Assembly: GCF_000948285.1 (NCBI RefSeq)
Contig: NZ_JYBP01000003.1
Span: 1,116,001-1,180,000, forward strand
Source of the DNA: Geobacillus kaustophilus
GTDB lineage: Bacteria > Bacillota > Bacilli > Bacillales > Anoxybacillaceae
Direction of reading: 5' to 3'
DNA length: 64,000 nucleotides
This document shows positions 59,237 through 64,000 of the stretch, piece after piece. Numbering within the stretch: position 1 is the first letter of the stretch; every line of letters begins with the position of its first letter. The position numbers were made by a program, and so were the translations under genes. The notes under the pieces were generated by a model. That model made no database searches, was not told the origin of the DNA, and worked only from the letters and a program-made list of their open reading frames with translations.

Positions 59237-59259
59237 AAGGCGGATTGTCCCGCCTTTTT
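59237..59259 (+). terminator. terminator after mazEF
   Basis: AAGGCGG pairs with CCGCCTT around a 7-base loop, followed by TTTTT. Confidence 0.75.
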
Positions 59260-59352
59260 GCATGGATTGACACACTGGAGATTATTTTGCACAAATTTTG
59301 CACGTGATGAACGAGCATGTCCATTCATCCTTGTATCAATAGTTTTATGGTG

Positions 59353-59371
59353 GGATTGGAATCCCTCTTCC
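59353..59371 (+). repeat. att-like direct repeat, right copy
   Basis: This matches 58251-58269 with 17 of 19 bases (13 in a row identical), in the same orientation, 1102 bases away. It lies outside any gene. Confidence 0.5.
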
Positions 59372-59378
59372 AACGTCC

Positions 59379-59404
59379 ACCTGCCGAGTGCCGGCAGGTT
59401 TTTT
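59379..59404 (+). terminator. rho-independent terminator
   Basis: ACCTGCCG (59379-59386) pairs with CCGGCAGGT, followed by TTTTTG. Confidence 0.85.
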
Positions 59405-59557
59405 GTTTTTTGCGAGCGGTATGGCCGCCATTTTTCAGGCAGATGACTTGCCTGTTTTTCGTTGAATCCGGTACGATGAAGGAGGAAACGGTTTGCCGAT
59501 TGAGCTGCACTCCTTTCGGCAACGGCCGGGATTGCGCAACATAAGGGAGGAGAGGTT

Positions 59558-60391
59558 ATGGCGATTCAACGCCGCATTCGTCGCGTGAAAACCGTGCAAA
59601 TGACCACCAACAGTCCGATTCATCGCAGCGGTTCGGTGCTTGAGCCCGGGAACTGGCAAGAGTATGATCCGTTTTTGCTGCTGATGGAAGATATTTTTGA
59701 GCGAGGAACGTTTGACGTCCATCCGCACCGCGGCATTGAGACGGTCACGTATGTGATCAGCGGCGAGCTTGAACATTTCGACAGCAAAGCCGGCCACAGC
59801 ACGCTCGGGCCTGGAGATGTGCAATGGATGACGGCCGGCCGCGGCGTCGTCCATAAGGAAGACCCGGCGTCCGGTTCAACCGTGCACAGCCTTCAGCTAT
59901 GGGTCAACTTGCCGAGCGCGTACAAAATGACCGAGCCGCGCTACCAAAACTTGCGCTCCAAAGACATGCCCGTGCGCAAGGAAGAGGGAGCGACGATCCG
60001 GGTCTTTTCCGGGTCATCGAAAGGCGTCAAAGCGCCGACGAAAAACATCGTTCCCGTCACGATGGTGGAAATGATTGTCGAACCGGGAACAACGGTCGTG
60101 CAAGATTTGCCGGGGCATTACAATGGGTTTTTGTACATTCTTGAGGGGAGTGGCGTGTTCGGTGCCGACAACATCGAAGGAAAAGCCGGGCAAGCGCTGT
60201 TTTTCAGCCGCCACAACCGCGGCGAGGAAACGGAGCTAAACGTGACCGCCCGCGAAAAACTCCGCCTTCTTCTTTATGCCGGCGAGCCGGTGAACGAACC
60301 GGTCGTCGCCTACGGGCCGTTCGTCATGAACACGCCGGAACAAATCCGCGAGGCGATTCGCGATTACCAGGAAGGGCGGTTTGGGCGATAA
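59558..60391 (+). CDS. pirin family protein
   Basis: This 277-residue bicupin has the N-terminal pirin metal motif DVHPHRGIETVTYVISGELEH (His ligands) and VQWMTAGRGVVHKE, then a second cupin with GHYNGFLYILEGSGVFG. Bacterial pirins bind iron and have been linked to quercetin dioxygenase activity or to regulation by protein contact, but the role here is unknown. AAGGGAGGAGAGG lies before the ATG. Length fits the family (about 280). It is monocistronic, closed by a terminator. Confidence 0.9.
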   Translation: MAIQRRIRRVKTVQMTTNSPIHRSGSVLEPGNWQEYDPFLLLMEDIFERGTFDVHPHRGIETVTYVISGELEHFDSKAGHSTLGPGDVQWMTAGRGVVHKEDPASGSTVHSLQLWVNLPSAYKMTEPRYQNLRSKDMPVRKEEGATIRVFSGSSKGVKAPTKNIVPVTMVEMIVEPGTTVVQDLPGHYNGFLYILEGSGVFGADNIEGKAGQALFFSRHNRGEETELNVTAREKLRLLLYAGEPVNEPVVAYGPFVMNTPEQIREAIRDYQEGRFGR

Positions 60392-60399
60392 TGGAAGGG

Positions 60400-60435
60400 A
60401 AAGAGCCGATTCGTTGTATGGCTCTTTCTTTTTTG
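60400..60435 (+). terminator. pirin gene terminator
   Basis: AAAGAGCC (60400-60407) pairs with GGCTCTTT (60420-60427), followed by CTTTTTT. Confidence 0.8.
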
Positions 60436-60486
60436 TTATCATGTTCACAAAAAGAAGCCGTTGGGCTGTTCAAGGAGGACATAGTC

Positions 60487-61236
60487 ATGAACCAAGTCAT
60501 CGAAACGATTCTCCAGCACCGTTCGATCCGCCGGTTTGAAGACAGGCCGCTCACGGATGAACAAATCCGCACGATCGTCGAATGCGCCCAGGCGGCATCG
60601 ACTTCAAGCTATGTTCAAGCGTACTCGATCATCGGGGTGAAAGATCCGGAGAAAAAACGGAAGCTCGCCGAGCTGGCGGGAAATCAATCCTATGTCGAGC
60701 ATAACGGCCATTTCTTTGTCTTTTGCGCTGATTTTCACCGCCATGAGCTCATCGGTGAAATCGAGGGAAAAGACGTGATTCCGTCGCTTGAGAGCACGGA
60801 AAAGTTTATGGTTGCGCTGATTGACACGGCGCTTGCGGCGCAAAACGCCGCCATTGCCGCGGAGTCGATGGGGCTTGGCATCTGCTACATTGGCGGGCTG
60901 CGCAACAACCTGCCGGAAGTATGCCAACTGCTTAACATACCGAAACGGGTCATTCCGCTGTTCGGGCTTGCCGTCGGCTATCCTGCGCAAACGCCGGATC
61001 CAAAGCCGCGGCTGCCGTTTGAACACGTTTATCATGAGGACGAATACAACCAAGACCGCGCCCGATTCCTCGAACAATTGCAACGCTACAACGAAACGGT
61101 TTCGGCGTATTATGAGCAGCGGACAAATGGCCGCCGCCGCGACACATGGACCGGGCAGATGGCCGATACGCTCAGCCGCCAAGTCCGGATGTACATGAAG
61201 GAGTTTGTGGAAGGGAAAGGGTTCAATTTACGGTAG
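60487..61236 (+). CDS. nfrA: NfrA-type FMN-dependent NADPH oxidoreductase/nitroreductase
   Basis: This 249-residue flavoenzyme matches B. subtilis NfrA in length and sequence: ILQHRSIRRFEDRPLT (FMN-binding Arg pair), AAQAASTSSYVQAYSIIGV, ESMGLGICYIGGLRNN and RTNGRRRDTW. It reduces FMN, nitro compounds and quinones with NADPH and is stress-induced in B. subtilis. GGAGGAC lies before ATG 60487; an upstream frame has no support. A weak terminator follows. Confidence 0.92.
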   Translation: MNQVIETILQHRSIRRFEDRPLTDEQIRTIVECAQAASTSSYVQAYSIIGVKDPEKKRKLAELAGNQSYVEHNGHFFVFCADFHRHELIGEIEGKDVIPSLESTEKFMVALIDTALAAQNAAIAAESMGLGICYIGGLRNNLPEVCQLLNIPKRVIPLFGLAVGYPAQTPDPKPRLPFEHVYHEDEYNQDRARFLEQLQRYNETVSAYYEQRTNGRRRDTWTGQMADTLSRQVRMYMKEFVEGKGFNLR

Positions 61237-61237
61237 C

Positions 61238-61266
61238 CTCTCTTCGTTGGGAAGAGGGGTTTTTCT
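61238..61266 (+). terminator. weak terminator after nfrA
   Basis: CCTCT pairs with AGAGG across about 12 bases, followed by GGTTTTTCTTG. Confidence 0.5.
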
Positions 61267-61425
61267 TGCAGGTGATTTCATTTGTAGGAAAATTATGACA
61301 GCCCGTTGGACATTCGTTTTGGTGATTGATTTTGTCTGGAGTTTCAGCTATACGTTATGGCCTCGAAAAGAACCGAAGGCGAGACTGGCAAAACCAAGAG
61401 GTTCGTAGGAAAGGAGAGAACGAGA

Positions 61426-62169
61426 ATGGACCAAATCCGGCAACTGGCGCAATGGATCAAAGAGGCGAATACGATCGCCGTCCTGACCGGGGCGGGGATG
61501 AGCACGGAATCCGGCATTCCTGATTTTCGCAGCGAAAACGGCCTTTACGCCCAAGAGGACAATGTCGAATATTATTTGTCAGAGCATTATTACAAAAAAG
61601 ATCCGGTTGATTTTTGGCGTCGATTCAAGCGGATGTTTTCATTAAAAATGATGGGCGGCTTTGCCCCGAATGACGGGCATCGGTTTCTCCGCTGGCTTGA
61701 GGAGATGGGCAAGACGGTGACGATTTTGACGCAAAATATTGACGGGCTGCATACGAAAGCAGGAAGCACGAATGTCATTGAGCTGCACGGCACGCTGCAG
61801 ACGGCGACATGCCCGTCATGCGGCAACAAGTATGATCTGTCGTTTATCAACCGTCACGAGGTGCCGCGCTGTGAAAAGTGCCAGACGATTGTCAAACCGG
61901 ATGTCGTTTTGTTTGGCGGGCTCGTGCCGCGCATCGAGGAAGCGTTTGCGGCAGCGGCCGCCAGCGACTTGCTTCTGGCGATGGGAACGAGTTTGGAAGT
62001 GGCGCCCGTGAATCAAATCCCGTTTTATGTCGCCGCCGAATCGCCGGCAACGCGGAAAGTGTTGATCAACAAAACGGCGACGAGGATGGACGGGATGTTT
62101 GACCTTGTCATTTATGGCGGAATCGGGGAAACGGTCGCTAGCGTGCGCAAGCAAATGCAGGCGGAATAG
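61426..62169 (+). CDS. srtN: NAD-dependent protein deacylase (sirtuin)
   Basis: This 247-residue sirtuin removes acyl groups from lysine using NAD. It shows GAGMSTESGIPDFRS (NAD site), TQNIDGLH, the catalytic histidine in ELHGT and the zinc knuckle CPSC...CEKC, then GTSLEVAP. Length equals B. subtilis SrtN. GAAAGGAGAG precedes ATG 61426; a 23-residue upstream extension is unlikely. In Bacillus and Geobacillus sirtuins can adjust acetyl-CoA synthetase; its position next to an acyl-CoA dehydrogenase locus is suggestive but not proof. Confidence 0.92.
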   Translation: MDQIRQLAQWIKEANTIAVLTGAGMSTESGIPDFRSENGLYAQEDNVEYYLSEHYYKKDPVDFWRRFKRMFSLKMMGGFAPNDGHRFLRWLEEMGKTVTILTQNIDGLHTKAGSTNVIELHGTLQTATCPSCGNKYDLSFINRHEVPRCEKCQTIVKPDVVLFGGLVPRIEEAFAAAAASDLLLAMGTSLEVAPVNQIPFYVAAESPATRKVLINKTATRMDGMFDLVIYGGIGETVASVRKQMQAE

Positions 62170-62239
62170 ATCGATAGATTCCATGCCAACGGGAGAACGC
62201 ATATAGCGTTTTCCCGTTGGACGAAAATCAAAAAAGGTA

Positions 62240-62268
62240 TTGTACTTTTCAGAACATTCGAATATAAT
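62240..62268 (+). promoter_or_regulatory. promoter of the acyl-CoA dehydrogenase operon
   Basis: TTGTAC (62240-62245), a 17-bp spacer and perfect TATAAT (62263-62268). The TetR-type palindrome follows directly downstream of the expected start point. Confidence 0.75.
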
Positions 62269-62277
62269 AAAGATAAC

Positions 62278-62295
62278 ATACCAACCGGTTGGTAT
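62278..62295. promoter_or_regulatory. TetR-type operator, site C
   Basis: ATACCAACCGGTTGGTAT is a perfect 18-bp palindrome 10 bases after the -10 box. Its core ACCAACCGGTTGGT fits the same ACCRACYRGTYGGT pattern as the two sites near 9.4 kb. Confidence 0.75.
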
Positions 62296-62348
62296 TTTGA
62301 TGAGTGGAGTCGAGCATAAAGGCGTAACGGAAAAGGGAGGGGACCATC

Positions 62349-63527
62349 ATGTATTTGCGCTTAACGGACGAGCAGCGCATGGTGCAAAAAGCGATCCGCA
62401 AGTTTGTCGAAAAAGAATTGATGCCGCTCGAAAATGAAGTATTGCGCAATGAGCGCGAAGGGAAGCCTGGGCTCCCGCCCGAAAAATTAAAAGAGCTGCA
62501 GCTCAAAGCGAAGGAAGCGGGGTTTTGGGGGATCAACACGCCGGAGGAATACGGCGGCGCGAATTTGGGCCATGTCATGCAGGCGATTGTGTTGATGGAA
62601 GTGTCGAAAACGCTTGTTCCGTTCCAGTTTGGCGGATCGGCGGACAACATTTTGTATTACGCCAACGAGGAGCAAAAGAAAAAATATTTGATCCCGACGA
62701 TCAACGGCGAGAAAAAATCGTGCTTTGCCATGACCGAGCCAGGCGCGGGGTCTGATACGCGCAACATTAAAATGACGGCGGTGAAAGACGGCGACGAGTG
62801 GGTGTTAAACGGGGAGAAGACATTCATTACCGGCGGCAACGACGCCGATTTTGTCATGGTGATCGCCATCACCGACAAAGAGCGTCACCAAGCCTCGAAC
62901 GGGCGTGAAGGGGTGACGTGTTTTATCGTCGACCGCGAGATGGGCTGGCGTTCGGAGCCGATACATACGATGGGACCTTCCACTCCAGCCAGCTTAATTT
63001 TCGAAAATGTGCGCGTGCCGGAAGAAAACATTTTAGGCGAGCTGCATCACGGCTATCAACTTGGGCTTGAGTGGATCGGCTACGCCCGCTGGGTCGTCGG
63101 CGCCCGTGCGGTCGGAGCGGCCGAGCGGCTGCTGCAAATGGCGATCGACTACGCGAAAGAACGCGTTACGTTCGGCAAGCCGATCGCCGAGCGGCAGGCG
63201 ATCCAATGGATGATCGCCGATTCGGCGGTGGAAATTGAAGCGGCGAAATGGCTTGTTTTGAACGCGGCGTTTACGCTTGATCAAGGGGAGGACAATCGCC
63301 ATTTAGCTTCGATGGCGAAACTGTTTGGCGCGAACATGGGCAACCGCGTCGTTGACCGCGTCATGCAAATCCACGGCGGCATGGGCTACACGAAAGAAAT
63401 GCCGATCGAACGCTGGTACCGTGAAGCGAGATTGTGGCGCATTTACGACGGCACCGATGAAATTCAGCGCCTCATTATCGCCCGCAACTTAATTAAAGGA
63501 CACGTCAAGCTTGGACAGTTTCTCTAA
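62349..63527 (+). CDS. acyl-CoA dehydrogenase
   Basis: This 392-residue FAD enzyme has CFAMTEPGAGSDTRNIKM, VLNGEKTFITGGNDAD and C-terminal RIYDGTDEIQRLIIARN. The position of the usual catalytic Glu (as in YEGT) is Asp, a feature of the ACAD10/11-like and some long-chain subgroups, so it is not the same class as the enzyme at 9519. It starts a beta-oxidation-like operon; GGGAGGGG precedes the ATG and the FabG-like gene follows 36 bases after. Operator C suggests acyl-CoA-responsive repression. Confidence 0.88.
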   Translation: MYLRLTDEQRMVQKAIRKFVEKELMPLENEVLRNEREGKPGLPPEKLKELQLKAKEAGFWGINTPEEYGGANLGHVMQAIVLMEVSKTLVPFQFGGSADNILYYANEEQKKKYLIPTINGEKKSCFAMTEPGAGSDTRNIKMTAVKDGDEWVLNGEKTFITGGNDADFVMVIAITDKERHQASNGREGVTCFIVDREMGWRSEPIHTMGPSTPASLIFENVRVPEENILGELHHGYQLGLEWIGYARWVVGARAVGAAERLLQMAIDYAKERVTFGKPIAERQAIQWMIADSAVEIEAAKWLVLNAAFTLDQGEDNRHLASMAKLFGANMGNRVVDRVMQIHGGMGYTKEMPIERWYREARLWRIYDGTDEIQRLIIARNLIKGHVKLGQFL

Positions 63528-63563
63528 AAAATGAAAGCGTTATCGAAAGGGAGGAGAAAACCG

Positions 63564-64000
63564 ATGAGTCAACGGTTTGCAGGAAGAGTGGCGTTTGTGA
63601 CCGGAGGAAGCCGCGGCATCGGCAAGGCGATTGTCACCCGTTTTGCCGAAGAAGGGGCGAAAGTAGCGTTCATTGATGTAAACGAAGAAGCGCTTGAAGC
63701 GACGGCTGCCGAGCTGCGGGAAAAAGGGTATGACGTTTACGCCAAGGTGGCGAGCGTCACCGACCGCGAACAAGTGGAAACGACGATCCGAGAAGTGGTC
63801 GATCGGTTCGGCTCGCTCGATATTCTCGTCAACAACGCCGGCGTCATCCGCGACAACCTGCTGTTTAAAATGACGGACGACGACTGGCAAACGGTGATGG
63901 ACATCCATTTGAAAGGGGCGTTTTACTGCGCCCGCGCCGCGCAAAAATATATGGTCGAAAGAGGATACGGCCGCATCATCAACATTTCGTCAACGTCCGC
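63564..64000 (+). CDS. FabG-like short-chain dehydrogenase, 3' end beyond window
   Basis: Only the first 145 residues are present: the cofactor motif TGGSRGIGKA, DILVNNAGVIRDNLLFKMTDDDW and the catalytic serine region IINISSTS at the window edge. FabG-type reductases interconvert 3-oxoacyl and 3-hydroxyacyl thioesters with NADPH or NADH. Its place behind an acyl-CoA dehydrogenase suggests a 3-hydroxyacyl-CoA dehydrogenase role rather than fatty-acid synthesis. GGGAGGAG precedes the ATG. Confidence 0.85.
   Translation, partial: MSQRFAGRVAFVTGGSRGIGKAIVTRFAEEGAKVAFIDVNEEALEATAAELREKGYDVYAKVASVTDREQVETTIREVVDRFGSLDILVNNAGVIRDNLLFKMTDDDWQTVMDIHLKGAFYCARAAQKYMVERGYGRIINISSTS

Larger units (their letters stand above)
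59106..59557. other. gene-poor region with att-like scar
   Basis: No convincing gene lies here. It contains two terminators (59237, 59379), a direct repeat of TTTTGCAC (59283 and 59296), and the right copy of the tRNA-Ser 3' end. A minus-strand frame of 78 residues crosses the region but has no recognisable family or ribosome-binding site. It could hold the eroded end of an integrase gene. Confidence 0.4.

Noticed and set aside
59137-59373. 78-codon minus-strand frame as integrase C-terminus
   Set aside because: No catalytic tyrosine motif, no ribosome-binding site and no clear similarity; kept only as a possibility in the region note.
1-64000. CRISPR arrays, rRNA genes, intact insertion sequences or prophage genes
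   Set aside because: No regularly spaced repeats, rRNA landmarks, full transposase genes or phage structural genes were seen on either strand.

Overview
The window looks like chromosome from a Geobacillus-type thermophilic, endospore-forming Firmicute. The evidence is the gene content (two ger spore-germination operons, YjcZ-type small proteins, a YflJ-like protein, KinB-like kinases, a yng-type acyl-CoA operon, a yhbI-yhbJ-yhcA-type pump), strong AGGAGG ribosome-binding sites with GTG and TTG starts, moderately high GC, and a tRNA set reading G-ending codons. The species assignment is an inference from recognised families; no search was run.

Layout. 1-3.4 kb: end of a RarD-type permease, two YjcZ mini-genes, a DUF1028 protein, a MATE pump. 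3.5-7.1 kb: a soluble PAS histidine kinase, a decayed patch (truncated MFS gene plus transposase relic), threonine dehydratase, and a frameshifted small gene. 7.3-17.4 kb: an acetyltransferase, two small genes, a TetR regulator and a seven-gene acyl-CoA/leucine-type degradation operon (yngJ-I-H-HB-G-F-E order). The regulator and operon are separated by two 14-bp palindromes; a third copy lies at 62.28 kb in front of another acyl-CoA dehydrogenase. 17.5-17.75 kb: a promoter-helices-terminator unit that looks like an RNA gene. 17.9-26.9 kb: MarR/HlyD/MFS efflux operon, a class A penicillin-binding protein, small genes, an SDR enzyme, a KinB-like kinase and a deleted MFS gene. 27-39.2 kb: two spore-germinant-receptor operons pointing away from each other (B-A-C on the minus strand, A-C-B on the plus strand), with a DUF421 membrane protein and a YtrA-like regulator/ABC transporter between them.

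39.4-41.8 kb: a phosphatase, kinase and STAS partner-switching module with no sigma factor beside it, followed by a strongly folded region ending in a terminator. 42.2-45.7 kb: a heterodimeric ABC exporter behind a possible Fur box. 45.9-57.8 kb: MOSC protein, LLM-oxidoreductase remnant, coiled-coil protein, thioredoxin-like protein, a GGCT-like protein, a glutamine synthetase without glnR, a TauE-type exporter, a metallo-beta-lactamase-fold hydrolase, a lipase/ABC operon and two membrane proteins.

58.0-59.4 kb: three tRNAs (Pro-CGG, Ala-CGC, Ser-CGA) all with C at the wobble position, followed by a mazEF toxin-antitoxin pair bracketed by a partial copy of the tRNA-Ser 3' end, as expected for an integration scar. 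59.6-64 kb: pirin, NfrA-type nitroreductase, sirtuin, acyl-CoA dehydrogenase and the start of a FabG-like reductase.

The most unusual items are the possible structured RNA gene at 17.46-17.75 kb, the C-wobble tRNA array including an Ala tRNA lacking U33, the att-like duplication around mazEF, and the shared palindromic operator linking two distant fatty-acid loci. At least four genes are visibly broken, so this stretch has an active history of gene decay. I found no CRISPR array, rRNA or intact insertion sequence.
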